Shown here: positions 45,180-54,118 of the stretch, one piece after another
Layout: each line of letters opens with the position of its first letter
Position numbering within the stretch: the first letter of the stretch is position 1
NCBI RefSeq assembly: GCF_000020605.1
Contig: NC_012781.1
Span: 77,001-141,000, forward strand
Origin: Agathobacter rectalis ATCC 33656
GTDB taxonomy: Bacteria > Bacillota > Clostridia > Lachnospirales > Lachnospiraceae
Reading direction: 5' to 3'
DNA: 64,000 nucleotides
Position numbers and translations under genes: made by a program
The notes under the pieces: generated by a model
Database searches by the model: none
Seen by the model: only the letters and a program-made list of their open reading frames with translations
Told to the model about the DNA's origin: nothing

Positions 45180-46769
45180 ATGGGGAGATTTGTAAATCCT
45201 GGAAACAGTGCATTCAAGGTAGCATTAGCTTCCGAGATATATATAGACAAAACAGGCTTGCTCGATTTTACCAATAGTGTGCTTGGAACAAAGCAGGCAT
45301 ATATATGTAATAGCCGGCCGAGAAGGTTTGGCAAATCTATTACGGCCGATATGCTTACAGCATATTACAGCAAGGGCTGTGATTCCAGAGAATTATTTAT
45401 GAACTATAACATTGCACAGACAGAATACTTTGAGAAATATCTCAACAAGTATGATGTTATTCATCTCGATATGCAGTGGATACTAATGGATGCCGGTGCG
45501 CCGGAAAGAATATCAGGATATATAAATAAAAATGTTATATCAGAGTTGGCAGATCTGTACAAGGATATTGATTTAAGAGATCAGAAAACATTGTATGGTG
45601 CTCTATCGGTTATTAACAGTATGACGAACAATAAATTTGTAATTATAATCGATGAGTGGGATGTTTTGATACGTGATGAAGCAGCAAATTCCTCAGTTCA
45701 GGAGGAATATATCAATTTCCTGCGCGGAATGTTTAAGGGAAGTGAACCAACAAAGTATATAGAGCTTGCATTTCTCACAGGAATTTTACCGATAAAAAAG
45801 CTAAAGACGCAGTCGGCACTTAATAATTTTGATGAATATACCATGTTATATGCGGGACGTTTGTCACCATATATTGGCTTTACTGAGGATGAGGTCAGAG
45901 TCATATGTGATCGCTATGGCAGGGATTTTAGCCAGGTAGAGCGGTGGTATGATGGATATATGCTGGGAGATTGCCATGTATACAATCCGCGTGCAGTAGT
46001 AAATTACATGCTTCAGGGAGACTTAAAGAGTTATTGGTCAGAGACCGGGTCTTATGATGTCATAGTTCCACTTATAAATTTGGATTTTGATGGATTAAAG
46101 ACCGCAATAATTCAGATGCTGTCCGGTGGAGAAATAAAGGTGAACACCGGCAGTTTTATGAATGATACGGTTAGCTTTAAAAATAAAGATGATGTTTTAA
46201 CATATCTTGTTCATTTAGGGTATCTGGGATTTGATCAGAAAAAGAGTTGTGCGTTTATTCCAAATGAGGAGATACGGCAGGAGCTGACAACCGCTGTTGA
46301 GAGTACAAGATGGAAGGAGCTTATTACATTTGAAAATGAATCGCTTTTCCTTTTGGATGCGACACTTGACATGGAAAATGATATTGTAGCCAAAATGATA
46401 GGACAAATACATGATGAGTATGCGTCAGGTATTCAGTATAACAATGAGAATTCTCTAAGCAGCGTCCTTACTATAGCATATCTGGGTGCAATGAACTATT
46501 ATTTTAAGCCGGTGAGGGAATTGCCTACAGGCAGAGGTTTTGCGGATTTTGTTTATATCCCTAAGCCGGAATTTGCGATAGATTATCCGGCAATGGTTGT
46601 TGAACTGAAATGGAATAAGACAGCAAAAACAGCGATTAATCAAATAAGAGAAAAACAATACATGAAGTCGATAGAGCAATATACAGGTAATATTTTGCTT
46701 GTCGGCATAAGCTATGATAAGAAGACAAAGAAGCATCAGTGTATTATAGAAGAGTACATGAAAAAATAA
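45180..46769 (+). CDS. AAA-ATPase-like / PD-(D/E)XK nuclease family protein
   Basis: The ATG at 45180 lies nine bases after AAAGGAG. Earlier in-frame starts run into the leader repeat. The 529-residue product has the AAA-ATPase_like domain with Walker A SRPRRFGKS and Walker B FVIIIDEWDVL. It also has a C-terminal PDDEXK_9 domain with GFADFVY and MVVELKWNK. Unlike its relative at 20660-22471 it has no N-terminal HTH. The two proteins are different subfamilies rather than a recent duplication. Function unknown; the family is often found in variable loci. It sits between the leader repeat and the truncated copy of gene X, so it defines the first unit of the duplication. Confidence 0.85.
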   Translation: MGRFVNPGNSAFKVALASEIYIDKTGLLDFTNSVLGTKQAYICNSRPRRFGKSITADMLTAYYSKGCDSRELFMNYNIAQTEYFEKYLNKYDVIHLDMQWILMDAGAPERISGYINKNVISELADLYKDIDLRDQKTLYGALSVINSMTNNKFVIIIDEWDVLIRDEAANSSVQEEYINFLRGMFKGSEPTKYIELAFLTGILPIKKLKTQSALNNFDEYTMLYAGRLSPYIGFTEDEVRVICDRYGRDFSQVERWYDGYMLGDCHVYNPRAVVNYMLQGDLKSYWSETGSYDVIVPLINLDFDGLKTAIIQMLSGGEIKVNTGSFMNDTVSFKNKDDVLTYLVHLGYLGFDQKKSCAFIPNEEIRQELTTAVESTRWKELITFENESLFLLDATLDMENDIVAKMIGQIHDEYASGIQYNNENSLSSVLTIAYLGAMNYYFKPVRELPTGRGFADFVYIPKPEFAIDYPAMVVELKWNKTAKTAINQIREKQYMKSIEQYTGNILLVGISYDKKTKKHQCIIEEYMKK

Positions 46770-46800
46770 TCAGATAACATTTGGATAGCAGGATAACGAC

Positions 46801-46964
46801 TGCAAGAGGAAAAGAAAATGTCTAGAAGAAAGAGGCAGAAAACCGGAATGATAAATAAAGAAAAGGAAAATAACAGCATGACGCAGGAGACTCAAACACC
46901 GCAGCAGACAGTTGACGCGCAGCAGATGGTTATACCGCAGGAGAGCGAGCGCATCTTGACATAG
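46801..46964 (+). pseudogene. Truncated copy of gene X (5' end only)
   Basis: 46801-46955 is almost identical to 58274-58426, including the ribosome-binding region and the start MSRRKRQKTGMINKEKENN. At 46955/46956 the frame passes straight into atpC sequence and stops at a TAG (46962-46964), giving a 48-codon ORF. The sharp junction to a second gene's interior shows a recombination breakpoint. Confidence 0.92.
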
Positions 46965-47240
46965 AAATAATCACACCGGACAGGGTGTTCTACAAGGGAG
47001 CGACAGATTTCCTCGAGTTCAATACCCAAAACGGAGAGATTGGTGTATACAAAAACCATAGACCGCGCACAGGCCGCAAAGGAGCGGGCAGAGCAGCGCC
47101 TTTCAAATCACACAGCAGAGATTGATGTGAAGAGAGCAGAGTTTGCACTCAGGAAGGCACTTATCAGAATAGATGTGGCACATCATATGTAATTATAAAA
47201 TCCCGGAATCTGCAGATAAGCGGATTTCCGGGATTTTTAA
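46956..47240 (+). pseudogene. atpC: Internally deleted second copy of atpC with its terminator
   Basis: The copy starts at base 17 of atpC (TTGACATAGAAATAATC, as at 43296) and follows it with one substitution to CCATA. It then jumps 155 bp forward to the second CATA (from 43397 to 43552) and continues through the stop and the terminator hairpin. CATA is a 4-bp microhomology at the deletion. Start codon, ribosome-binding site and middle third are missing and the deletion shifts the frame, so no epsilon subunit can be made. Confidence 0.95.
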
Positions 47241-47297
47241 TATAAGACCGATTAATTATTTTCTTTTTTCTCTTTCCAATCCGGCTGATAGGCATAG

Positions 47298-47336
47298 TTT
47301 CCCCGAAAGATATGATATTCTTTCGGGGAAATTTTT
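47298..47336. terminator. Terminator between the atpC copy and the AraC-type regulator
   Basis: TTTCCCCGAAAGA pairs with TCTTTCGGGGAAA, followed on the plus strand by TTTTT. On the minus strand it lies about 40 bp after the end of the regulator gene and may terminate it too. Confidence 0.85.
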
Positions 47337-47372
47337 AGAAAATTATTTTTTTATGTAAAAAATGAAACATGG

Positions 47373-48203
47373 TCATGTCCTGACACGGTGGGATTTGCGG
47401 AACTGCTGTGGCGATTCATGAAAATTTTTCTGGAAGGACTGCGAAAAATAGCTGGTAGAGGAAAACCCGATACATCCGGCAATCTCTTCGATACTGTGAT
47501 TGGTTGTGAGCAGCAGGTCACGCGCAGACGCCAGCCGAACTTCGTTCAGGTAAGCGATGGGAGATTTCCCGTACAGCTCTGCAAAACGGTGTGAAAGGTA
47601 ATATTTTGAGAGACTGCAGTTTTCGGCAAGCGAATCCAGAGAGATCATGCTCTGGTAATTGTGCTCGATAAAGCGTTTTACCTTGTGGCATTCGCGGCTG
47701 CTGTTCTGCGCATCCACCACTTCATAGGATACATGGTCTTTCCGGCAGAAATATAAAATTAAAATATCCAGATAATGCTGGCAGATCTCTGCGTAGCGGT
47801 CCTGTTTGTTATGCATTTCCCGCAGGATATTTTCAAAACACTGGCGGATAAAAGGCGAGTTTGCAGAAGCCGGGACATGAATGTATTCCGGTTCTTTGTC
47901 AGTATTCAGTTTTAATCCTTCCACCCCGAGCACATAATAATCCAGTGGATTTTCCGGATCGGAAAACTCTGTGTGTGTTACCTGTGCACCGATCACGACA
48001 AGGCTGTTTGAGGAGACAGGAAGAGATTCATTTTCAATCAGCATGCGTCCGGTGCCGTCTTTAATAAAGAAGATTTCCGTAAAATGATGGCTGTGGGGAA
48101 ACGAAGTCCAGTCATTTTCAAATTTGGATGCTGATATGGAAAGCAGGCGGAAATGGATTTCCGGCTGTACCTCATTATCCAGATTAAATTTGCGGTTACT
48201 CAT
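47373..48203 (-). CDS. AraC-family regulator of the LNB/GNB locus
   Basis: 276 residues. An N-terminal cupin-like sugar-sensing domain (about 25-160) has PHSHHFTEIFFIKDGTGRML. The C-terminal pair of helix-turn-helices (about 175-275) is marked by SLDSLAENCSLSKYYLSHRF and SIEEIAGCIGFSSTSYFSQS. It is divergent from the transport and phosphorylase operon, so it is the expected local activator responding to lacto-N-biose or a breakdown product. The intervening 237 bp hold a 5-bp dyad (TTGTA/TACAA, 48264-48280) and the -10-like TATAAT at 48372. Confidence 0.9.
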   Translation of the reverse strand: MSNRKFNLDNEVQPEIHFRLLSISASKFENDWTSFPHSHHFTEIFFIKDGTGRMLIENESLPVSSNSLVVIGAQVTHTEFSDPENPLDYYVLGVEGLKLNTDKEPEYIHVPASANSPFIRQCFENILREMHNKQDRYAEICQHYLDILILYFCRKDHVSYEVVDAQNSSRECHKVKRFIEHNYQSMISLDSLAENCSLSKYYLSHRFAELYGKSPIAYLNEVRLASARDLLLTTNHSIEEIAGCIGFSSTSYFSQSFQKNFHESPQQFRKSHRVRT

Positions 48204-48263
48204 GGAAAATACACTCCTTTCATGTCATAATTGCAATGATTTCCTAGTTAAAATGGAACGATG

Positions 48264-48280
48264 TTGTACTTAGTATACAA
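48264..48280. promoter_or_regulatory. Small dyad in the divergent AraC/ABC intergenic region
   Basis: TTGTA (48264-48268) and TACAA (48276-48280) form an inverted repeat about 60 bp upstream of the AraC start and 160 bp upstream of the binding-protein gene. It could be an operator or a promoter -35 box pair. The evidence is short and weak. Confidence 0.3.
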
Positions 48281-48440
48281 TGAAAAAAACAAAATAACAA
48301 GATTTTTAAAATAAAGCAAGAATTATAAAATATAGAGCAATATATGGATAGGAAAAAGAGATGGCGTACTCTATAATAACAAATGTAAGGAAGGAAACAT
48401 AAGAATTTATAGTAAAAAATAACAAAAATGGGAGGTTACT

Positions 48441-49787
48441 ATGAAGAAAAAAATTTTATGTACAATGATAAGTATGGTAATGGTAGCATCTTTATTTGCA
48501 GGGTGCGGTACAGATTCAGGAAAGGAGAATTCTGCGTCAGATACCAGCAAGACAAAAGAAGCTGGAACAACAATCAGTGTAGCTGCTATTGAGACAGCTT
48601 ATGGTTCTGAAATGTGGCAGAAGGTGGCAGATGCATTTACAGAAGAAACCGGAATTAAAGTAGAACTTACAACAGATAAAAAATTAGAGGATGTAATTGG
48701 ACCATCCATGCAGGGAGGCGAATACCCGGATGTTATTCATCTTGCCACGGGACGTGAAGCTGCGTTGACGGAACAGTTTATTAAGGGACATATGATTACT
48801 GACATTACAGATGTTTTATCTATGAAAGTTCCGGGAGAAGACAAACTTGTTTCAGAGAAGATTGCAGGAGGATTTACAGACACATCATTGACCAATCCTT
48901 ATGGTGATGGAAAGACATATCTTGCACCAATGTTTTATTCTCCATGTGGTCTGTTTTATAATGCAGGTCTTTTAGAAGAAAAAGGATGGGATGTTCCAAA
49001 GACATGGGATGAAATGTGGGAATTAGGAGATAAAGCAAAAGAAGAGGGAATTTACTTATTTACATATCCTACAACAGGTTATTTTGATGCATTCTTCTAC
49101 GCACTGATGTATTCAGCAGGTGGTCCGGAATTTTTTGATAAAGCAACAAATTATGCGGAAGGCATCTGGGAAACTCCGGAAGCACAGACATGCTTTGATA
49201 TTGTTGCAAAGTTAGCTGAGTACACAAATCCGGTCACACCTGCGCAGGCAAATGATCAGGACTTCACACAGAATCAGCAGTTAGTACTTGACAATAAAGC
49301 AATCTTTATGCCAAATGGAACATGGATCGTTGGAGAAATGGCAGAAGCACCTCGTGCAGATGGATTTAAGTGGGGAATGACAGCTCTTCCGGCAGTAAAA
49401 GATGGCGGAGATGCATACAGTTATACATGGTTTGAGCAGGCATGGATTCCTTCTGGTGCAGAGCATCAGGATGCAGCAAAATTATTTATCTCTTATTTAT
49501 ACAGTGACAAAGCATGTGAAATTTTTGCAAAAGCAGGAGCTATCCAGCCAGTATTAGGCATTGCAGACAAATTAAGTGGTGATAACGTAATGTTCTACTC
49601 TATTTATGATAATGGAGCAAAGGCAGCTATGGGTAATTTCGCAGCATTTGAAGCAATTCCGGGCGTGGAAGTGCGAACAGTATTCTTTGACCCGGTAAAC
49701 TCATTAGTATCAGGCGATATGGATGAGCAGGCATGGATTGACGGAATTATTTCGGCAAGTGACCAGATGCGGGCGAATTTGAAATAA
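48441..49787 (+). CDS. Sugar ABC transporter substrate-binding lipoprotein
   Basis: 448 residues. The signal peptide ends in a lipobox LFAGC with lipidated Cys22, then a Ser/Thr/Lys-rich spacer, then a family 1 extracellular solute-binding fold (GIKVELTTDKKLEDVIGPSM, YPDVIHLATGREAALTEQFI, LPAVKDGGDAYSYTWFEQAW). By context it captures lacto-N-biose and/or galacto-N-biose. GGGAGG precedes the start. A strong hairpin after its stop (49829) should give it more transcript than the permease genes. Confidence 0.92.
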   Translation: MKKKILCTMISMVMVASLFAGCGTDSGKENSASDTSKTKEAGTTISVAAIETAYGSEMWQKVADAFTEETGIKVELTTDKKLEDVIGPSMQGGEYPDVIHLATGREAALTEQFIKGHMITDITDVLSMKVPGEDKLVSEKIAGGFTDTSLTNPYGDGKTYLAPMFYSPCGLFYNAGLLEEKGWDVPKTWDEMWELGDKAKEEGIYLFTYPTTGYFDAFFYALMYSAGGPEFFDKATNYAEGIWETPEAQTCFDIVAKLAEYTNPVTPAQANDQDFTQNQQLVLDNKAIFMPNGTWIVGEMAEAPRADGFKWGMTALPAVKDGGDAYSYTWFEQAWIPSGAEHQDAAKLFISYLYSDKACEIFAKAGAIQPVLGIADKLSGDNVMFYSIYDNGAKAAMGNFAAFEAIPGVEVRTVFFDPVNSLVSGDMDEQAWIDGIISASDQMRANLK

Positions 49788-49828
49788 GAGTTTTTAGTTT
49801 GCCTTAATGCTATAGTGGTAAAAATGAG

Positions 49829-49860
49829 TCGGCGGACAGAATTTTTGTCCGCCGAATTTT
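49829..49860 (+). terminator. Intercistronic partial terminator after the binding-protein gene
   Basis: TCGGCGGACA pairs with TGTCCGCCGA (10 bp), followed by ATTTTAAAT. Its place between binding-protein and permease genes fits the common arrangement that reduces permease expression by attenuation or stabilises the upstream mRNA. Confidence 0.75.
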
Positions 49861-49895
49861 AAATAGTACGGTTTGTTTGAAAGGAACGTGAAAGT

Positions 49896-50780
49896 ATGAA
49901 AAAAGCCAGAGGACGAAGCGGTTTTTTGGCGGTATGCATAGCACCAGCAGTAATTTTATTTTTTGTGTTTATGATATTGCCTACCTTAAATGTATTCCGG
50001 ATGTCGTTATTTGAAAAAGGTGCATATTCACCGAATGAAACATTTGTTGGCCTGAAAAATTTTAAAACATTAATATCGGATACTAATTTTATAAGGTCCA
50101 TGCAAAACATGATTTTACTTATTGTTGTTGTTACAATAGTTACCTTTGCATTTGCACTTGTTTTTGCAGGCATTCTGTCAAGAGAACAAATCAGGGGACA
50201 GAATTTTTTCCGTATTATTTTTTATATTCCCAATATTTTATCGGTTGTAGTAATTGCAGGTATTTTTTCTGCAATTTATAAGCCGGAGAACGGAATGCTA
50301 AATAGTATTATCGGACTGTTTCATAAAATGGAGAACCCGATTTTGTGGAAAGGTGAATCGCTTGTGATCGTCAGTCTTATTATTGCAATGATCTGGCAGG
50401 CGATTGGTTACTATATGGTCATGTACATGGCATCTATGGCGAGTGTGCCGAAAAGCCTGTATGAAAGTGCCGGATTAGATGGTGCAGGCAGGCTCGTTCA
50501 GTTTTTTCAGATTACAATTCCGTTGATCTGGACTAATATTCGTACAACATTAACATTTTTTATTATTTCTACTATTAATATGGCATTTCTTTTTGTAAAA
50601 GCTATGACTTCAGGTGGCCCAAACGGAGCTTCTGAAGTGTCACTAAGCTATATGTATGGACAGAAGGATGCCGGATTATATGGATACAGTATGGCAATAG
50701 GTGTTGTAATATTTATTTTCTCGTTTGCATTGTCTGCACTTGTAAATAAAGTTACAGAGCGTGAACCACTGGAGTTTTAA
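49896..50780 (+). CDS. Sugar ABC transporter permease (MalF-type)
   Basis: 294 residues, six membrane helices (first: FLAVCIAPAVILFFVFMILP). The EAA loop near YESAGLDGAGRLVQFFQITI contacts the shared ATPase. No ATPase gene is present in the operon, so a housekeeping MsmK-type ATPase elsewhere is presumably used, as in many Firmicutes. AAAGGAACG precedes the start. It lies 11 bp before the second permease. Confidence 0.92.
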   Translation: MKKARGRSGFLAVCIAPAVILFFVFMILPTLNVFRMSLFEKGAYSPNETFVGLKNFKTLISDTNFIRSMQNMILLIVVVTIVTFAFALVFAGILSREQIRGQNFFRIIFYIPNILSVVVIAGIFSAIYKPENGMLNSIIGLFHKMENPILWKGESLVIVSLIIAMIWQAIGYYMVMYMASMASVPKSLYESAGLDGAGRLVQFFQITIPLIWTNIRTTLTFFIISTINMAFLFVKAMTSGGPNGASEVSLSYMYGQKDAGLYGYSMAIGVVIFIFSFALSALVNKVTEREPLEF

Positions 50781-50791
50781 GGAGAGAAAAT

Positions 50792-51682
50792 ATGAGAGAG
50801 AAAAAAAATCCGAATTCTGCGGAACGGTTGTATAAATTTTTTATCTATTTAGTTTTAATAATGCTTGCAGTCAGTATTATTATTCCGGTGGCATGGGTGT
50901 TTATGGCATCCATTAAGCAAAATAAAGAGTTTTATGGAAATCCGTGGACTTTGCCGGAGGGTTTTTATTTTCAGAACTTTATTGATGCCTGGAATACAGC
51001 AAAAATGGGAGATTACATGTTAAACTCCGTATTGGTTACAGCTTTGGCACTTGTAATTCTTTTAATTGTTGCGCTGCCGGCAGCTTACTGTTTGTCACGT
51101 TTTAAATTTAAAGGAAGTAAATTTTTAAATGCGGCTTTTATGGGTGGTCTTTTTATTAACGTGAATTACATTGTTGTTCCAATTTTTTTGATGCTGCGAG
51201 ATGGGGACAATTGGCTGAAATCAGTAATTGGGAAAAGTTTTCTGTTAAATAATCTGGTTATACTTGCAATCGTATATGCTGCAACAGCACTTCCGTTTAC
51301 AATTTATCTGTTGTCGGGGTATTTTTCAACATTGGCACATGATTATGAAGAGGCGGCATATATTGATGGAGCAGGTTATAGTACAACGATGTGGAAAATT
51401 ATTTTTCCAATGGCAAAACCATCTATTATTACGATAATCTTGTTTAATTTTCTTTCTTTTTGGAATGAATATATCATTTCCATGACACTGATGAGTTCGG
51501 CAAAGGGACCGAAAACGTTACCGGTAGGATTATTAAATCTGATGCAGGCACAGCAGTCAGCAGCACAGTATGGAATTATGTATGCAGGACTTGTAATAGT
51601 AATGCTTCCTACATTAATTTTATATATATGTGTTCAGAATAAACTGACACAGGGAATGACTGTTGGTGGTTTAAAGGGTTGA
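50792..51682 (+). CDS. Sugar ABC transporter permease (MalG-type)
   Basis: 296 residues, six helices beginning with YLVLIMLAVSIIIPVAWVFM. The EAA loop is EEAAYIDGAGYSTTMWKIIF. It is the partner of the preceding permease in one importer. AAGGAG precedes the start. The stop lies 17 bp before the small membrane gene. Confidence 0.92.
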   Translation: MREKKNPNSAERLYKFFIYLVLIMLAVSIIIPVAWVFMASIKQNKEFYGNPWTLPEGFYFQNFIDAWNTAKMGDYMLNSVLVTALALVILLIVALPAAYCLSRFKFKGSKFLNAAFMGGLFINVNYIVVPIFLMLRDGDNWLKSVIGKSFLLNNLVILAIVYAATALPFTIYLLSGYFSTLAHDYEEAAYIDGAGYSTTMWKIIFPMAKPSIITIILFNFLSFWNEYIISMTLMSSAKGPKTLPVGLLNLMQAQQSAAQYGIMYAGLVIVMLPTLILYICVQNKLTQGMTVGGLKG

Positions 51683-51699
51683 TGAGAAGGGAGATTAAA

Positions 51700-51903
51700 A
51701 TGGAATTTTGGAAAAAGCACACAAAATGCAGAATAATTTTAATGGCAGCTCTTTTTATTGCCGGAATAAGCCTGTCTGTTTTTGGATGGGGTATGACAGG
51801 AAAAATGACAGGTTTAGGAATTATGCTTATTGGAATTATCTGTTTATTAATAGCATTGTGGATTTATAATTGCCCTTTTGCAGAAAAGAAGAAAAGAAAG
51901 TAA
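51700..51903 (+). CDS. Small two-helix membrane protein (DUF6903-like)
   Basis: The ATG at 51700 follows AAGGGAG. An in-frame ATG at 51679 overlaps the permease. The 67-residue product has two hydrophobic helices (RIILMAALFIAGISLSVFGW and GLGIMLIGIICLLIALWIYN) and a basic tail. Proteins of this size and place occur in other Lachnospiraceae GNB/LNB operons, by recollection. It may stabilise the importer. Function unproven. Confidence 0.7.
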   Translation: MEFWKKHTKCRIILMAALFIAGISLSVFGWGMTGKMTGLGIMLIGIICLLIALWIYNCPFAEKKKRK

Positions 51904-51934
51904 TTATATGGATGAAATAGAGTGAGGAAGAAAA

Positions 51935-54100
51935 ATGAGTGAGAAAAATACAGGACGTGTCACAATTCCTACAAATCTGGATGTGGTTCCAGAGACAATT
52001 GAGTTAATGAAACGCTGGGGTGCAGATGCAATCCGCGATTGTGACGGAACAGAATTCCCGGAAGAGCTGACAAAGACCGGGGCAAAGATTTATGCAACTT
52101 ACTACACCACGAGAAAAGATAATGAGTGGGCGAAGGCGAACCCGGATGAGGTGCAGCAGTGTTATATTATGAGTGGATTTTATACGGCTGTTGAAAGCGA
52201 ACTGCAAATTCCTCTGATGAAGGGGATTTCGGATGAGTTAATGCAGGTCAATACAAGAGATGATATTAAACGATGGTGGGAGGTTGTTGACCGTTCCACA
52301 GGTCAGGTGGTATCGACCAAACAGTGGGAATATAATGAGGAGTCAGGGTGCGTCTGTATTCATGAGGCAGAACCGTTTCATGAATATACAGTAAGCTTTC
52401 TGGCATATATTATCTGGGATCCGGTACATATGTACAATGCGGTGACAAATGACTGGAAAGATTTCGAACATCAGATTACGTTTGACGTACGGCAGCCGAA
52501 AACACATAAATATTCCATGGAGCGCCTGCGTAAATTCTGCGAGGAGCATCCATATGTCAATGTCATTCGCTATACGACGTTTTTCCATCAGTTTACATTG
52601 ATGTTTGACGAGTTAAAGCGGGAAAAATATGTGGATTGGTATGGTTATTCCGCGTCAGTAAGTCCTTATATTTTAGAGCAGTTTGAAAAAGAAATGGGTT
52701 ATAAATTCCGCCCGGAATATATCATTGACCAGGGATATTATAACAATCAGTATCGTGTACCTGGTAAAGAATATAAGGATTTTCAGGCATTCCAGCGCAG
52801 GGAAGTTGCAAAGCTTGCAAAAGAGATGGTTGACATCACACATGAATGCGGCAAAGAGGCAATGATGTTTTTGGGGGATCACTGGATCGGAACAGAACCA
52901 TTCATGGAAGAGTTTGCAACGATCGGTCTTGACGCAGTGGTAGGAAGCGTTGGAAACGGAAGTACACTTCGTCTGATCTCTGATATTGAAGGTGTAAAAT
53001 ATACAGAAGGAAGATTCCTTCCATACTTTTTCCCGGATACCTTCCATGAGGGCGGAGATCCTGTCAAGGAAGCAAAGGAAAACTGGGTGACAGCACGCCG
53101 TGCCATCTTAAGAAAACCAATCGACCGTATCGGATATGGCGGATATTTAAAGCTTGCATTAGATTTCCCGGAGTTTTTGGACTATGTGGAGAGCGTGTGC
53201 AACGAATTCCGTGAACTGTATGAGAATGCAAAAGGAACAACACCGTACTGTGTAAAAAAGGTTGCTGTTTTAAACAGCTGGGGCAAAATCCGCAGCTGGG
53301 GCTGCCATATGGTACACCATGCCTTATATCAGAAACAGAATTACAGTTATGCGGGAATTATCGAGGCGTTAAGCGGCGCACCGTTTGATGTGAAATTTAT
53401 TTCCTTTGATGATATTTTAAAGGATAAGGATATATTAAAGGATATTGATGTCATTATCAATGTCGGGGACGGGGATACGGCACACACCGGCGGGGCAGTC
53501 TGGGAGAATGCAGTTATTTCCACAGCCATTCGTGAATTTGTCTACCGGGGCGGTGGATTTATCGGTGTCGGGGAACCGGCAGGACACCAGTATCAGGGAC
53601 ATTATCTGCAGCTTGCCGATTTAATTGGTGTGGAAAAAGAAACCGGATTTACCTTAAACTACGATAAGTATAACTGGGAAGAACACAAAAATCACTTTAT
53701 TCTTGCAGATACAACAAAGCCTGTTGACTTCGGAGAGGGCAAGAAGAATATGTTTGCGTATGAGGGAACAGAAATTCTGGTACAGAGGGACAAAGAAGTT
53801 CAGATGGCTGTGCATGAATTTGGCGAGGGCCGCTCGGTTTATATCAGCGGACTGCCTTATAGTTTTGAGAACAGCAGAATTCTTTATCGGAGTATTTTGT
53901 GGAGTACACATGGCGAAAGTTTATTACATCAGTGGTTTAGTACAAATTTCAATGTGGAAGTACATGCATATGTAAAAAATGGCAAATTCTGTGTTGTAAA
54001 TAATACCTACGAGCCACAGAATACGGTTATCTATCGCGGAGATGGAAGCAGTTTTGCGTTGAAAATGGAGGCAAATGAGATTAAATGGTACGCTGTTTAA
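51935..54100 (+). CDS. lnpA: 1,3-beta-galactosyl-N-acetylhexosamine phosphorylase (GH112, LNB/GNB phosphorylase)
   Basis: 721 residues, the full length of the family. The N-terminal TIM-barrel (about 1-440) contains the general acid Asp315 in LGDHWIGTEPFMEEF, equivalent to Asp313 of the bifidobacterial enzyme, and FPDTFHEGGDPVKEAKENW. The middle domain (about 440-640) has a trimerisation-like Rossmann fold with VAVLNSWGKIRSWGCHMVHH. The tail is a beta domain. There is no signal peptide, so it acts inside the cell. It splits Gal-beta-1,3-GlcNAc or GalNAc with phosphate to galactose-1-phosphate and free HexNAc, saving an ATP. It follows its transporter and precedes the HexNAc kinase fusion. Confidence 0.95.
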   Translation: MSEKNTGRVTIPTNLDVVPETIELMKRWGADAIRDCDGTEFPEELTKTGAKIYATYYTTRKDNEWAKANPDEVQQCYIMSGFYTAVESELQIPLMKGISDELMQVNTRDDIKRWWEVVDRSTGQVVSTKQWEYNEESGCVCIHEAEPFHEYTVSFLAYIIWDPVHMYNAVTNDWKDFEHQITFDVRQPKTHKYSMERLRKFCEEHPYVNVIRYTTFFHQFTLMFDELKREKYVDWYGYSASVSPYILEQFEKEMGYKFRPEYIIDQGYYNNQYRVPGKEYKDFQAFQRREVAKLAKEMVDITHECGKEAMMFLGDHWIGTEPFMEEFATIGLDAVVGSVGNGSTLRLISDIEGVKYTEGRFLPYFFPDTFHEGGDPVKEAKENWVTARRAILRKPIDRIGYGGYLKLALDFPEFLDYVESVCNEFRELYENAKGTTPYCVKKVAVLNSWGKIRSWGCHMVHHALYQKQNYSYAGIIEALSGAPFDVKFISFDDILKDKDILKDIDVIINVGDGDTAHTGGAVWENAVISTAIREFVYRGGGFIGVGEPAGHQYQGHYLQLADLIGVEKETGFTLNYDKYNWEEHKNHFILADTTKPVDFGEGKKNMFAYEGTEILVQRDKEVQMAVHEFGEGRSVYISGLPYSFENSRILYRSILWSTHGESLLHQWFSTNFNVEVHAYVKNGKFCVVNNTYEPQNTVIYRGDGSSFALKMEANEIKWYAV

Positions 54101-54118
54101 TCAGGAGGTATAAAGAAG

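Noticed and set aside
46956..47240. Functional second epsilon subunit
   Set aside because: Start and ribosome-binding site missing and a 155-bp out-of-frame internal deletion.
51935..54100. Beta-galactosidase (GH42-like)
   Set aside because: Length, GDHWIGTEP and domain order match GH112 phosphorylases, and a HexNAc kinase follows.
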